From assembly GCF_000723165.1 (NCBI RefSeq), contig NZ_HG322949.1, positions 3,066,782 to 3,130,781 on the forward strand: a stretch of DNA of 64,000 bases, in the 5' to 3' direction. A program made the position numbers and the translations under genes. Below the pieces are notes generated by a model. It had not been told where the DNA came from. It ran no database searches and worked only from the letters and a program-made list of their open reading frames with translations. This document shows, one piece after another, positions 9,606 through 23,633 of the stretch; the stretch's first letter is position 1, and each line of letters starts with the position of its first letter. Origin of the DNA: Janthinobacterium agaricidamnosum NBRC 102515 = DSM 9628. GTDB taxonomy: Bacteria > Pseudomonadota > Gammaproteobacteria > Burkholderiales > Burkholderiaceae_D.

Positions 9606-12173
9606 ATGAACCAGAACCTCCGCGAACAATTGAAGCGACAATTAAAGGCCGACCGGCAAGTCGCGATCGGCGCCTTCCAGCTCGACGGCAAGCCTGAAAA
9701 ACTGCTGCGCTGCCTGCGCCACAGCGTCGATGCGGTGCTGTCGGGCGCGTGGCAGGAAGCTGGCTTGCCGGAAGGCACGTCGCTGGTCGGCGTCGGCGGT
9801 TACGGCCGCGGCGAACTGTTTCCGTATTCCGACATCGACTTGCTGATCTTGCTGCAACAGGCGCCGGATGACGCGACCCGGGACAAGCTGGAACAACTGG
9901 TGCAGCTGCTGTGGGACCTGGGGCTGGAAATCGGCCACAGCATCCGTACCGTCGATGAATGCCTGACGGAATCGAAGGCCGACATCACGGTGCAAACCAG
10001 CTTGCTGGAAGCGCGCCTGGTGTGCGGCAACCTGCCCTTGTTTGAGGAGTTGCAGCAACGCTACCAGGCGGCGCTCGATCCGCAAGCCTTTTTCCAGGCC
10101 AAGACGGCCGAAATGCGCCAGCGCCACGCCAAATATGAAGACACGGCGTTCAGCCTGGAACCGAATTGCAAGGAAAGTCCGGGCGGCTTGCGCGACCTGC
10201 AAGTGATCTTGTGGGTCGCCAAGGCGGCCGGCCTGGCCAATTCCTGGCGCACGCTGGCCACCCGCGGCCTGATTACCCAGACCGAGGCGCGCCAGTTGAT
10301 GGAAAAGGAGCGCGCCTTCAAGGATATCCGGGTGCGCCTGCACTTGCACGCCGGCCGCCGCGAAGACCGCCTGGTGTTCGACGTGCAAACGGCGGTGGCC
10401 GAATCGCTCGGCTTGCAGGCGACCGGCAGCGGTCCGCACATGCGCCGCGCCAGCGAATACCTGATGCAGCGTTATTACTGGGCCGCCAAGACGGTGACCC
10501 AGCTCAATACCATCATGCTGCAAAATATCGAAGCGCAGCTGTTCCCGCAATCGGGCCAGCCGGTGGTCATCAATCCGCGCTTCAATGAAGTCAACGGCTT
10601 GATCGACATTGCCGCCGACGACACGTTTGAACAACATCCGTCGGCGATGCTGGAAATCTTCCTGCTGATGACCGAGCACCCGGCCTTGAAGGGCATGAGC
10701 ACGCGCGCCACCCGCGCGTTGTGGCACGAACGCTTCAAGATCGATGCGGCGTTCCGCCAGGATCCGGCCAACCGCTCGCTGTTCCTGCGCATCATGCAGG
10801 CGCCGGTCGGCGTGATCCATGCGCTGCGGCGCATGAACGAAATGAGCATACTGGGGCGCTACCTGCCGAACTTCCGGCGCATCGTCGGCCAGATGCAGCA
10901 CGACCTGTTCCATGTGTACACGGTGGACCAGCATATCCTGATGGTGGTGCGCAATATGCGGCGCTTCACGATGCCGGAACACGCCCACGAATATCCGTTT
11001 TGCAGCCAGCTGATGGCCAATTTCTCGCAGCCGTGGCTGCTGTACGTGGCGGCGCTGTTCCACGACATCGCCAAGGGCCGCGGCGGCGACCATTCCAAGC
11101 TGGGCACCGTCGATGCGGCGCAGTTTTGCCAGGAACACGCGATGAGCGCGGAAGATACCGAGCTGATCGTATTCCTGGTCGAAAACCATTTGAGCATGTC
11201 GCAAGTGGCGCAAAAGCAAGACCTGTCCGACCCGGACGTGATCGCCGCGTTCTCCAGGACCGTCAAGGACGAGCGCCACCTGACCGCGCTGTACCTGCTG
11301 ACGGTGGCCGATATCCGCGGCACCAGTCCGAAGGTGTGGAATGCGTGGAAAGGCAAGCTGCTGGAAGACTTGTACAAGATCACCTTGCGGGTGCTGGGCG
11401 GCGAACCGCATTCGGCCGACCGCGAATTGAAAAACCGCCAGCAAGAGGCGCTGGCCACGCTGCGCCTGTACGGCTTGCCGCCAGATGCTCATGAGCAATT
11501 GTGGAAGCAGCTCGACGTCGCTTATTTCCTGCGCCACGACGCATCCGACATCGCCTGGCAAACCCGCTCGCTGTACGACCGGCTCGACAGCGACAAGCCG
11601 GTGGTGCGCTGCCGGCTGGCGCCGATCGGCGAAGGCTTGCAGGTGGCGGTGTATGTGGCCGACCAGTCCGACCTGTTCGCGCGCATCTGCGGCTATTTCG
11701 ACCGCAAGAATTTCAGCATTCTCGACGCCAAGATTCACACTACCCGCAACGGTTATGCGCTCGACACGTTCCTCGTCACCGAGCAAAGTTTCGCCAACAG
11801 TTACCGCGACATCATCAGCCTGATCGAACACGAACTGGGCGAATTGCTGCAATCGCAGGCGCCGCTGCCGGCGCCCGGCAAGGGCCGCCTGTCGCGGCTG
11901 TCGCGCACCTTCCCGTTCCAGCCGACGGTCGATTTGCGGCCCGATGAACGCGGGCAATACTATCTGCTGTCGGTGGCCGCCAACGACCGCACCGGCTTGC
12001 TGTATTCGATCGCCAATGTATTGACCAAGTACAAGGTCAACTTGCATACGGCCAAGATCATGACCTTGGGCGAACGGGTCGAAGACGTATTCCTGGTCGA
12101 CGGTCCGACCCTCAACAATGCCCGCAACCAGATTTTGCTGGAAACCGACTTACTCGATGCGCTGAAGGTCTGA
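9606..12173 (+). CDS. glnD: [Protein-PII] uridylyltransferase / uridylyl-removing enzyme
   Basis: About 855 residues; the bifunctional nitrogen sensor that uridylylates PII at low glutamine and deuridylylates it at high glutamine. Domains in order: nucleotidyltransferase with [19 protein letters not shown] near residue 70; the GlnD linker region with [16 protein letters not shown]; an HD domain around residues 450-580 ([24 protein letters not shown]); two C-terminal ACT domains ([17 protein letters not shown] and [17 protein letters not shown]). ATG 9606 is preferred, though the in-frame ATG at 9591 is possible. It follows map by 53 nt and may be cotranscribed. Confidence 0.95.
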   Translation: MNQNLREQLKRQLKADRQVAIGAFQLDGKPEKLLRCLRHSVDAVLSGAWQEAGLPEGTSLVGVGGYGRGELFPYSDIDLLILLQQAPDDATRDKLEQLVQLLWDLGLEIGHSIRTVDECLTESKADITVQTSLLEARLVCGNLPLFEELQQRYQAALDPQAFFQAKTAEMRQRHAKYEDTAFSLEPNCKESPGGLRDLQVILWVAKAAGLANSWRTLATRGLITQTEARQLMEKERAFKDIRVRLHLHAGRREDRLVFDVQTAVAESLGLQATGSGPHMRRASEYLMQRYYWAAKTVTQLNTIMLQNIEAQLFPQSGQPVVINPRFNEVNGLIDIAADDTFEQHPSAMLEIFLLMTEHPALKGMSTRATRALWHERFKIDAAFRQDPANRSLFLRIMQAPVGVIHALRRMNEMSILGRYLPNFRRIVGQMQHDLFHVYTVDQHILMVVRNMRRFTMPEHAHEYPFCSQLMANFSQPWLLYVAALFHDIAKGRGGDHSKLGTVDAAQFCQEHAMSAEDTELIVFLVENHLSMSQVAQKQDLSDPDVIAAFSRTVKDERHLTALYLLTVADIRGTSPKVWNAWKGKLLEDLYKITLRVLGGEPHSADRELKNRQQEALATLRLYGLPPDAHEQLWKQLDVAYFLRHDASDIAWQTRSLYDRLDSDKPVVRCRLAPIGEGLQVAVYVADQSDLFARICGYFDRKNFSILDAKIHTTRNGYALDTFLVTEQSFANSYRDIISLIEHELGELLQSQAPLPAPGKGRLSRLSRTFPFQPTVDLRPDERGQYYLLSVAANDRTGLLYSIANVLTKYKVNLHTAKIMTLGERVEDVFLVDGPTLNNARNQILLETDLLDALKV

Positions 12174-12208
12174 CCCCGGCCATCTTTATTAATAATTGAA
12201 ACAGACTG

Positions 12209-12958
12209 ATGACAGAAGAACTCTTACGCTTATCCAAACGCATGTCCGAACTGGGCTTGTGCTCCCGTCGCGAAGCCGATGAATGGATCGCGCGCGGCTG
12301 GGTGCGCGTCGATGGCAAAGTGGTGTCCGAACTGGGCAGCAAGGTATATCCTGGCCAGCACGTGACGGTCGAACGGCAAGCCGCGGCCGAACAATCGAAG
12401 CGCGTGACGGTGCTGATCAACAAGCCGATGGGCTATGTCAGCGGCCAGGCCGAAGACGGCTACACGCCGGCGATTGCGCTGATCAAGGCCGAAAACCGCT
12501 GGGCCGAAGACCGCAGCCCGGAACAATTCCACCCGACCCAGCTGCGCAGCCTGGTAGCGGCCGGCCGGCTCGACATCGATTCGGTCGGCTTGCTGATACT
12601 GACCCAGGATGGCCGGATCGCCAAGCAATTGATCGGCCACGATACCGATATCGACAAGGAATACCTGGTGCGGGTGCAATACACCAAGCCCGGCACGCTG
12701 CCGGACGCCGACTTGAAGCGCCTGAATCACGGCTTGTGGATGGATGGCAAGCCGCTGCTGCCGGCCAAGGTGCGCTGGCAAAATGAAGACCAGCTCAGCT
12801 TTACGCTACGCGAAGGCAAGAAACGCCAGATTCGCCGCATGTGCGAAGCGGTCGGCCTGCGCGTCGTCGGCCTCAAGCGGGTACGCATCGGCAAGGTCAA
12901 GCTGGGCGACTTGCCGGTCGGGCAATGGCGCTACCTGAGCGCCGACGAACATTTCTGA
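12209..12958 (+). CDS. RsuA/RluB/RluF-family pseudouridine synthase (RluF-like)
   Basis: A 249-residue protein with an N-terminal S4 RNA-binding domain (RLSKRMSELGLCSRREADEWI) and a pseudouridine synthase core in which LVAAGRLDIDSVGLLILTQDG contains the catalytic Asp in the GRLD(I/M)DS motif. KRQIRRMCEAVGLRVVGLKRVRIG is the C-terminal family block. The sequence is closest in style to RluF, which modifies 23S rRNA near position 2604, but the exact target cannot be set from sequence alone. Confidence 0.88.
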   Translation: MTEELLRLSKRMSELGLCSRREADEWIARGWVRVDGKVVSELGSKVYPGQHVTVERQAAAEQSKRVTVLINKPMGYVSGQAEDGYTPAIALIKAENRWAEDRSPEQFHPTQLRSLVAAGRLDIDSVGLLILTQDGRIAKQLIGHDTDIDKEYLVRVQYTKPGTLPDADLKRLNHGLWMDGKPLLPAKVRWQNEDQLSFTLREGKKRQIRRMCEAVGLRVVGLKRVRIGKVKLGDLPVGQWRYLSADEHF

Positions 12959-13151
12959 TCCTGCCCAGCGTCTTCCCCCCTGTCGTCACGGTCTTGCAAC
13001 CGGTACAATAAATATTTCCGGAAGAGCATGCTTTACAGACAAATATTGCAAATAAGCAAGCCAAACCTGCAATAATTCTATAGACTATCCAGATAGAAGT
13101 TTATCCTTGATAATTTGTCATCAATAAAGCCAAGCAAAGAGATACGCTGTC

Positions 13152-13916
13152 GTGAACGATCCCATTCCCAATCCTCTGCGCAAGGGCGCGCCTAGCCTTG
13201 CCGACCAGGTCGAACCGATCGAACCCGGCGCCAAGCCGCATCACATGAGCGATCCGTGGGATATCGGCGAAACGCTGAGCCGCCTGGCCGACAGCGGCGA
13301 CGCGGTGACGATTTACCCGGAATACGGCGCGCAACCGGTGATGGCGCGCATCTTGTCGGTCGATGACGAATTGCCGCGTTTTGTGCTGGAATTGAATGAA
13401 GGCACCTTCTTGCCGCCCGGCCTGGCCACCTTCGTGTCGTGGGTGCACAGCGCCAAGCTGCAATTTTCGCTCGACTCCGGCTGGGAATCATTGCCGGACC
13501 GCCCCACCCTGCTGGGCGCGGACTTCCCGGTCCATTGCCTGGTATTGGAACGGCGCGAATCGGCGCGTCTGGAAACCCCGCTGGGCGTGTATTACATGGC
13601 CGCGTTCGTGCTGGAAGGCCGGCCATACGAATTGCAACTGTATGATTTTTCCGTCGGCGGCATCGGCATGCGCGCCCACCCGCGCGATACGGCCGGCTTG
13701 TACGTCGGCCGTAAACTGTCGCGCGTGCGGCTGGAACTGGGTCCGGAAAAAGTCATGATCGCCGACCTGGAAATCCGCCTGTCGCGCTCGTTCCGTTCCT
13801 TCCTGCTGGGCGAACAAGTGCAGATCGGCTGCCGTTTCCTGAACCTGTCGGAGGCCGCCCAGCAAGACTTGCAGCAATTGCTGGATCAGATGGGCAGCGG
13901 ACGCAAGGTGCGTTAA
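13152..13916 (+). CDS. YcgR-type PilZ c-di-GMP-binding flagellar brake protein
   Basis: A 254-residue two-domain protein. Residues about 35-130 resemble the YcgR N-terminal domain, and the second half is PilZ: an RRESAR segment (RxxxR type) near residue 133 and DFSVGGIG near residue 164 matching the (D/N)xSxxG c-di-GMP motif. Such proteins bind c-di-GMP and slow flagellar rotation. The start is a GTG with AAAGAGA upstream; the next in-frame ATG (13245) would remove 31 residues. No flagellar gene is adjacent, but c-di-GMP signalling is represented in the window by a GGDEF-EAL protein. Confidence 0.85.
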   Translation: MNDPIPNPLRKGAPSLADQVEPIEPGAKPHHMSDPWDIGETLSRLADSGDAVTIYPEYGAQPVMARILSVDDELPRFVLELNEGTFLPPGLATFVSWVHSAKLQFSLDSGWESLPDRPTLLGADFPVHCLVLERRESARLETPLGVYYMAAFVLEGRPYELQLYDFSVGGIGMRAHPRDTAGLYVGRKLSRVRLELGPEKVMIADLEIRLSRSFRSFLLGEQVQIGCRFLNLSEAAQQDLQQLLDQMGSGRKVR

Positions 13917-13996
13917 TTCAAGATGCGAATCCCGGCCGCATCCAGCATGACGGCCCGCCTTGCGCTATTGCAGCAGCAAGATGTACATGTTTTCGG

Positions 13997-14380
13997 CTAA
14001 GGTTTTTTGCCGGCGCCAGGCTGCTGGGCGCCGAAATAAAAGCCGGTTGCGGCGGAAACCAGCGCAACAATCGGACCGAAAACCAGCTCCAGTATGCTTT
14101 TGAGGTTATCGAAGGTTACCGCTGGCACCGCCAACAGCATGCCAAAACCGCCCAGCACCATGAGCGTCAGCAGCGACAGCAGCCAGTAGGCGATATACGA
14201 CCGGGTAGTGTCCTGGTAGCGCAACGGATCGTAGCCTTTTTCGGATGGCGTTTCGAGCACGGGCGCATCTGTTGCCGCCGCCACGGTGGCGTCCAGTCTC
14301 TCTTCGATATCGGGGTTGTTTCCAGGCTGGCCGTCCGGCAGCGTCTGCCGGGACATCTCTTGGTCGTCAGTGGCAGTCAT
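13997..14380 (-). CDS. Small two-TM membrane protein paired with RHH regulator
   Basis: A 127-residue protein of unknown function. An acidic, likely disordered N-terminus (residues 1-58) precedes two hydrophobic segments (about 62-85 and 100-118) with a short linker, and a Gly/Lys-rich tail. The ATG at 14380 has GGAG at good spacing; the open frame further upstream overlaps the preceding gene. It starts 26 nt after the stop of the ribbon-helix-helix gene, so the two are almost certainly one operon. I do not recognise a family. Confidence 0.7.
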   Translation of the reverse strand: MTATDDQEMSRQTLPDGQPGNNPDIEERLDATVAAATDAPVLETPSEKGYDPLRYQDTTRSYIAYWLLSLLTLMVLGGFGMLLAVPAVTFDNLKSILELVFGPIVALVSAATGFYFGAQQPGAGKKP

Positions 14381-14405
14381 TGTTGCAACTCCGATCAGGC
14401 AAGGT

Positions 14406-14624
14406 CTAACGGTCAAAAACCAGTTCGGACAGCCTGCCGTTACCGTCATCTATGACGACTTTTGCTCCTTGCGCCCGCCGTTTGGCGAGCGCGGATTCGG
14501 TGCTGATGGCCCGGCTCAGGGCTTGCGCCAGCGAAATGTTTTGTGTCCTGGCCAAGTCCTTCAATGCAGACGCAACGTCGGGAGACAGGTCGGCGTTCAA
14601 ACGTACTTTTGTAGGCGCAGCCAT
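14406..14624 (-). CDS. Ribbon-helix-helix (CopG/Arc-type) DNA-binding protein
   Basis: A 72-residue protein. An N-terminal strand (TKVRLNADLS) followed by two helices (PDVASALKDLARTQN and SLAQALSRAISTESAL) has the ribbon-helix-helix layout. The tail GAKVVIDDGNGRLSELVF is predicted as a small beta element, as in a group of CopG-like proteins. GAGG precedes the ATG. The upstream region on the minus strand includes TATACA about 30 nt from the start, a candidate -10. Paired with a two-TM protein; autoregulation is likely but inferred. Confidence 0.75.
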   Translation of the reverse strand: MAAPTKVRLNADLSPDVASALKDLARTQNISLAQALSRAISTESALAKRRAQGAKVVIDDGNGRLSELVFDR

Positions 14625-14768
14625 GATGGGAACCTCAAAAATAAATAAACTGTCTGTATATTACACGTATTTTTTTATGCCTGTGCCATTGATCGCCGCG
14701 TCAAGCTTGACCAGCCCGACGCAAATTGCCGCCAAGCATGGTCAAACCACAGGCTGACAAAACGCTGG

Positions 14769-15301
14769 TCAATCATCGTCATTCGGATCCATATCCGGGA
14801 ACATCACGTCGATAAAACCGAATTGGGAAAAATCGACGATACGCATCGGGTACAGAATGCCATGCAAATGGTCGACTTCGTGCTGCACCACGCGGGCGTG
14901 GAAACCTTCGGCGTCGCGGCTGATCCGGTTGCCGAACTGGTCCAGTCCTTCATAATGCAGGCTGCTCCAGCGCGGCACGCTGCCGCGCAGGCCCGGCACC
15001 GACAGGCAGCCTTCGAAGCCCTCTTCCTTGCGGTCCGACAGCGGCGTCAATACCGGATTGATCAGCACCGTTTCCGGCACTTGCGGCGCATCCGGGTAAC
15101 GGGTGTTTTGCTTGAAGCCGTAAATCACCAGTTGCAGATTGACGCCGATTTGCGGCGCCGCCAAGCCCGCGCCATTGGCCGCGTGCATGGTGTCGAACAT
15201 GTCGGCGATCAATGCATTCAATTCCGGGGTATTGAATTCACGCACAGGTTCCGCCATCCGCAACAAACGCGGATCGCCCATTTTCAAAATTTCCCTGACT
15301 G

Positions 15302-15305
<4 letters not shown>
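14769..15305 (-). CDS. def: Peptide deformylase
   Basis: A 178-residue metalloenzyme removing the formyl group from nascent proteins. All three motifs are present: [10 protein letters not shown] (residues about 43-52), EGCLSVPG with metal-binding Cys, and QHEVDHLHG with HExxD/H metal and catalytic residues. The ATG overlaps the galU stop (ATGA). Here def ends an smc-zipA-ligA-galU-def operon rather than lying next to fmt, so a second def elsewhere next to fmt is plausible. Confidence 0.95.
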
Positions 15306-18652
<3,347 letters not shown>

Positions 18653-18660
<8 letters not shown>

Positions 18661-19927
18661 ACAGGCGCAATGCACGGGTCGAACCGGCCGGAATGTCGGC
18701 CGCGTCCATTTCCTGGTAAAAGTCCTTGACCTGGCCGGCGATCTCGGACAATGCCGCGTCCGACAAGGCCTGGTTGTAATCGTCGACGATGGTCGCGTCG
18801 AGGCGGCCCACCAGCGAACGGGCGCACGACACCATCGCGCCGAAACCGTCGCGCGCCGGCGCCACGCACGGCACGTCCAGCAGCAGCGTCAGGCGCGGCG
18901 TGGTTTCCTCGGCCAGGGTGACATTGGTCGACAGCGAGAACAGGAACGCGCCGTCGCCGTCCGGCATCACGTAGCGGCCGTCCGGACGCACGTCGAAACC
19001 TTGTTTTTCGAGCGCCACCAGCAAGGTGCTGATGGCCCACGGCGCGCCGTTGGTGTGCAGGTTGACGCCCAGTTGCGCGTCGTGGCTGGACACAAAGCGG
19101 TGCAGATTGCGCGCTTCGGCCATCACTTCGATCATGTCCGGCACTTCCGGTTCGGCGCCGATTTCATCGGACATCACGCGCAGGCGCGTCACCAGTTCGG
19201 AGTATTCCAGTTCGTTCAAGGCGGTGGTGCGGCTGGCCAGTTGCACCCCGCCCTGCAATTTGGTGTAGACGCCGCCATGCACGATCGGCTCCCAGTCGCC
19301 ATTCACGTGCAAGCCGATGAAATGCACCGGCTTGTTGCCGACCAGGCGCAGCGTTTGCAGCGACGGCAAGATCTTTTCGCCGCGTACCGGCGCTTCCAGC
19401 GCCAGCGGCAGCAGGCAATCGATCAGCGGATCGACCAGGCTGTTGGCTTGTTCGACGGCTGGCGACAGCGGTTCTTCGACCACTTCGGCTACCGCCGCCA
19501 CCGGGGCGGCGGCCGGCGCAGCGGCTTCGGCTGCTTGCGCAGCATCTTCCAGGAGCGGCTCTTTCGGCTCGGCCGTAGCGCCTTCGGCATGCACCACCGG
19601 TTCGATCCGTCCGGCGTCCGGGTTCGCATCCACGGCTACCGGTGCCGGTGAGGCAGCCACAGGAACCGGCGCGGCAGGCGCAGGTACCGGAGCAGCAGGC
19701 GCGGCATCGAAGCTCGGCTCCTGGCGCACCACCGGTTCCGCCAGCGGCGCGGCCGGCGCGCTGCTGCCGGCGGGAGCGCCCTTGCGCATCAGCACGTCGT
19801 CGTGGTCATTCGAAAAAGCCCGTTCGACGCTCTTTTTCGCCTTGTATTCTTGCCATTTATTGTACGAAAAAACGCCGACGATAAAGACGCCGCCGGCTGC
19901 GAACAAAGTCATTTGTAGGTCTGTCAT
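18653..19927 (-). CDS. zipA: ZipA-like cell division protein
   Basis: A 424-residue protein with an N-terminal membrane anchor (residues about 5-21), a short charged stretch, a long Pro/Ala-rich linker (about 50-165) and a C-terminal FtsZ-binding-type domain from about 190 (VHFIGLHVNGDWEPI, YTKLQGGVQLASR, LLDVPCVAPARDGFGAM). ZipA tethers FtsZ to the inner membrane. The start overlaps the smc stop (ATGA). Position between smc and ligA supports the assignment, as betaproteobacterial zipA is commonly found there. Confidence 0.9.
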
Positions 19928-22900
19928 GCTGCTTGTGCCTCGGAAGCGAAGTTTGCGGCGGATTCCATATCCACCGCCACGATGCGCGATACGCCTTGTT
20001 CCTGCATCGTCACACCGATTAATTGATGGGCCATTTCCATCGCAATTTTATTGTGCGAAATGAAAAGGAATTGGGTCTGGTCAGACATCCGTTTGACCAT
20101 TCTGCAAAAACGTTCTGTATTGGCGTCGTCCAGCGGCGCATCGACCTCGTCGAGCAGGCAGAACGGCGCCGGATTCAGGCGGAACATCGAAAACACCAGC
20201 GCGGTCGCGGTCAGCGCTTTTTCGCCGCCCGACAGCAAATGAATGGTGGCGTTTTTCTTGCCCGGCGGTTGCGCCATGACTTGTACACCGGAATCGAGAA
20301 TCTCGTCGCCCGTCATGGTCAGCCTGGCCTGGCCGCCGCCGAACAGGATCGGGAACAGCTCGGAAAAGTGATGGTTGACGCGGTCGAACGTGTCTTGCAG
20401 CAGGTCGCGGGTTTCCTTGTCGATCTTCTGGATCGCGTCTTCCAGCGTATTGATCGCCTCGGTCAGGTCGGCGGTTTGCGCATCGAGGAAGTTCTTGCGC
20501 TCCGACGCCTGCGCCAGTTCGTCCAGCGCGGCCAGGTTGACCGCGCCGAGGCCGGCGATGGCGTTGGTCAGCCGCGTCACTTCGCCTTGCAGATACGACG
20601 GGCGCATGTCCGGGTGCAGTTTTTCGGCCAGCGCCGCTTCGTCGGCCGCCACGTCCAGCAATTGCTGGGCGAATTGTTCCTGGTTCAGGCGCGCCGCCTG
20701 TTCCTTCAGCTGCATTTCCATGATCTTGTCGCGCTGCGGCTGCAAGCTGCGCTCGGCCTGGGTGCGCGCATCTTCCGAAGTGCGCAATTGCTGGGTGATC
20801 TGGTCCAGCTCGTGGCGCGCATCGGCCAGCGCGCGCTCCTGGCTGGTGCGCCGCTCCAGCAAGTCCTGCAAGCCGTCGTTGGCGGCGCCGCTTTCCAGGT
20901 TGTCCAGCTCGACCTGCCCCGCCTGCAGGCTGCTGCTCACTTGGGCGGCCTGGGTGGTGGCGGTGGCGATATTGCGGCGCAATTCCTCGATCTTGCTGCG
21001 CTGCGATTTCTCGGCGTATCCGGACTCCTGGGCGGCCCGCTCCAGGTCGCGCAACTGGTTGCGCGCATCGGTCAGGCGCTGCTCTTTTTGCAGGAAATCG
21101 GTCTGGCCGTCTTCATGCGCTTCCTGCAGGTTGCCGAGGTCGGCGTCGAGCTGCTCGAATTTTTCTTCCGATTCCATCCTGACCTGCACTTGCTCCGCTT
21201 CCTGCGCGGCGATCTCGGCCAGGTCGGCCTGGATCTGCGTGCTGCGCTGGTTAAAACGGGCCTCGACTTCGGACAATTTGACGACGTCGATCTGCAAGGT
21301 GTGCACCGCTTGCGTCAGCGACTGGATGCGCTGGCGCAGATCGGTCAGCTGGCGCGTCAGGTTGGCCACCGCCGCATCGGCGCGCACCGAACGGGCGCGC
21401 GCTTCGTCGGCCAGCAATTGCTGGGCGCGCAACTGCTTGGTGATATTGTCGATTTCCTGCTGGCGCCCCAGCATGCCTTCCTGTTCCGAGTCGGCCGCGT
21501 AAAAACGCACGCTGCCCTGGGTAATCAGGTGGCCCTGGCGGGTCACGAAACAGCCGCCGGCCGGCAGCTTGCCCCGCTCGGCCAGTGCCTCGGCCTCGCT
21601 GTCTGCCGAATAGACGTTGTGCAGCCAGTCTTGCAGCAAGACGCGCAAGCCGGGATCGTTCAATTTCAGCAAGTTGATGAACGGTTTCAAACCAGGTATT
21701 TCGAGCATCACCGGCGGCGCCGCCGTCGATGGCGCGAACAGCGCCAGCTTGGCCGGCGGCGCATCGTTGAAAAAGGCCTTGGCCCATTCGATATTCGATA
21801 CTTGCAGCGCCGACGTGCGCTCGCGCAGCACCGATTCCATCGCGCTTTCCCAGCCCTGCTCGATATTCAGTTTTTGCCACAGGCGCGGCAAGCCGGCCAG
21901 TTCATGGCGCTCCAGCCAAGGCTGCACCTTGCCCTGGGTTTGCACCCGTTCCTGCAATTGCTTCAAGGCCGACAGGCGCGCTTCCAATTGCGCGTTGGCG
22001 GCGGTTTCGGCATTCACCCGGGCTTGCGCCTCGCTGCGTTCCTGCTCGATGCGCGGCTGCTGCTCCAGCGCCTCTTCCAGGTAAAAGCCCTGCTCTTCCA
22101 GCGCCTGCTGCTTTTCTTCGAGCTGCATCTTGAGGTTTTCAAGGTGACTGCTGTCGGGCAGGTTCAAGCCGTTTTTCTCTTGCTGCAAACGCTCGCGGCG
22201 CGACAGCAGGCCGGCCAGGATATTCGACGCGTTGCGCTGGTGCGCCGACTCCAGTTCCAGCTGCTGCTGCGCCTGCATGATTCTGGCGCGCGATTCGGTG
22301 GTTTTATGCTGCGCTTCGCGCCAGGCCGCATCCAGCGCCGGCAATTGCTCGTTCTTTTGTTCGGCCACCATTTGCGACTGTTCGACCCGCGCCGCCAGTT
22401 CTTCGAGGCGAAATTCCGCTTCCTCGATCTGTTCCTGGTATTCCTGGGCTTGCTGCTGCCACTGGTCGCGCTGCGCCGCCAGCGTCGCCAGTTGCGCCTG
22501 CAAGCGCGTACGCGATTCGATGACGAAGTTGATCTTCGCTTCCAGGCTGCCGATTTCGGCATTGGTCTGGTACAGATGGCCTTGTGCCGTGTGCAGCCGG
22601 TCGCCGATCGAAAAATGCGCTTGCCGCATCTGCTCCAGCGTCAGTTCGACGTGGCGCAGCTTGGCGGTCTGCTCTTCGAGGTCGGTCTGCGCCTGCTCCA
22701 TTTCGCGGAAATAGCGGGCCTGCTCGTTTTGCGCCTCGTTCTTGCGCAGCAGCCACAGCAGCTTTTGCTTTTCATCCTGGTCGGCTTGCAGCGCATGGAA
22801 TTTATTGGCCACCACCGCCTGCGCTTCCAGTTTTTCGAGGTTGGCGTTCAGCTCGCGCAGGATATCGTCGACCCGCAGCAGGTTTTCGCGCGTGTCGTGC

Positions 22901-23451
22901 AGGCGGTTTTCGGTTTCGCGGCGGCGTTCCTTGTATTTCGATACCCCGGCCGCTTCTTCGAGGAATACGCGCAGCTCTTCCGGGCGCGATTCGATGATGC
23001 GCGCGATCATGCCCTGGCCGATGATCGCGTAAGCGCGCGGACCGAGGCCGGTGCCGAGGAAGATATCCTGGATGTCGCGCCGGCGTACCGGCTGGCCGTT
23101 GATGTAATAGGTGGAGGTGCCGTCGCGGGTCAGCGTACGCTTGACGGCGATCTCGGCGTACTGGCCCCATTGGCCGGACGCCTTGCCGTCGTTATTGTCG
23201 AATACCAGTTCGACCGAGGCGCGGCCGGCCGGCTTGCGGTGCGTCGACCCGTTGAAGATGACGTCCTGCATCGATTCGCCGCGCAATTCCGACGCTTTCG
23301 ATTCGCCCAGCACCCAGCGCACGGCGTCGATGATATTCGATTTGCCGCAGCCGTTCGGGCCCACCACGCCGACCAGTTGGCCTGGCACCTGGAAATTGGT
23401 GGGATCGACGAAAGACTTAAATCCCGACAATTTAATCGAAGAGAGACGCAC
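19924..23451 (-). CDS. smc: Chromosome segregation ATPase SMC
   Basis: A 1175-residue condensin ATPase. N-terminal head with Walker A in GVVGPNGCGKSNIIDA; coiled coils; a hinge near residues 515-650 (GLPRLWQKLNIEQGWESA, FVTRQGHLIT); second coiled coil; C-terminal head with LLSGGEKALTATALVF (ABC signature) and CLLDEVDAPLDDAN (Walker B). Length is normal. It leads the smc-zipA-ligA-galU-def operon, thus linking chromosome organisation and division genes. The promoter should lie in the 180-nt gap before 23634. Confidence 0.97.
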   Translation of the reverse strand: MRLSSIKLSGFKSFVDPTNFQVPGQLVGVVGPNGCGKSNIIDAVRWVLGESKASELRGESMQDVIFNGSTHRKPAGRASVELVFDNNDGKASGQWGQYAEIAVKRTLTRDGTSTYYINGQPVRRRDIQDIFLGTGLGPRAYAIIGQGMIARIIESRPEELRVFLEEAAGVSKYKERRRETENRLHDTRENLLRVDDILRELNANLEKLEAQAVVANKFHALQADQDEKQKLLWLLRKNEAQNEQARYFREMEQAQTDLEEQTAKLRHVELTLEQMRQAHFSIGDRLHTAQGHLYQTNAEIGSLEAKINFVIESRTRLQAQLATLAAQRDQWQQQAQEYQEQIEEAEFRLEELAARVEQSQMVAEQKNEQLPALDAAWREAQHKTTESRARIMQAQQQLELESAHQRNASNILAGLLSRRERLQQEKNGLNLPDSSHLENLKMQLEEKQQALEEQGFYLEEALEQQPRIEQERSEAQARVNAETAANAQLEARLSALKQLQERVQTQGKVQPWLERHELAGLPRLWQKLNIEQGWESAMESVLRERTSALQVSNIEWAKAFFNDAPPAKLALFAPSTAAPPVMLEIPGLKPFINLLKLNDPGLRVLLQDWLHNVYSADSEAEALAERGKLPAGGCFVTRQGHLITQGSVRFYAADSEQEGMLGRQQEIDNITKQLRAQQLLADEARARSVRADAAVANLTRQLTDLRQRIQSLTQAVHTLQIDVVKLSEVEARFNQRSTQIQADLAEIAAQEAEQVQVRMESEEKFEQLDADLGNLQEAHEDGQTDFLQKEQRLTDARNQLRDLERAAQESGYAEKSQRSKIEELRRNIATATTQAAQVSSSLQAGQVELDNLESGAANDGLQDLLERRTSQERALADARHELDQITQQLRTSEDARTQAERSLQPQRDKIMEMQLKEQAARLNQEQFAQQLLDVAADEAALAEKLHPDMRPSYLQGEVTRLTNAIAGLGAVNLAALDELAQASERKNFLDAQTADLTEAINTLEDAIQKIDKETRDLLQDTFDRVNHHFSELFPILFGGGQARLTMTGDEILDSGVQVMAQPPGKKNATIHLLSGGEKALTATALVFSMFRLNPAPFCLLDEVDAPLDDANTERFCRMVKRMSDQTQFLFISHNKIAMEMAHQLIGVTMQEQGVSRIVAVDMESAANFASEAQAA

Positions 23452-23633
23452 GTTGTTTTATAGTTCCTGCCCTGGTGGCATTAAAAAGTCATGTCATGAA
23501 GGCTAGCTGCGCGCCATCCGTCTGCGCGGTTCCAGCCCGAGGGCGGCCTGCGCCGTCAAACCGGCAAGGCCCACAGTCGTTCATCATATCATTTCCCACC
23601 GTATTTCTGGCCAAAAACGGATGCGCGCGCGCC

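Noticed and set aside
9642..12047. An 801-codon minus-strand open frame opposite glnD
   Set aside because: No recognisable domain; glnD is unambiguous.
20023..23463. A 1146-codon plus-strand open frame opposite smc
   Set aside because: Low-complexity Gln/Leu/Arg product; smc on the other strand has all family motifs.
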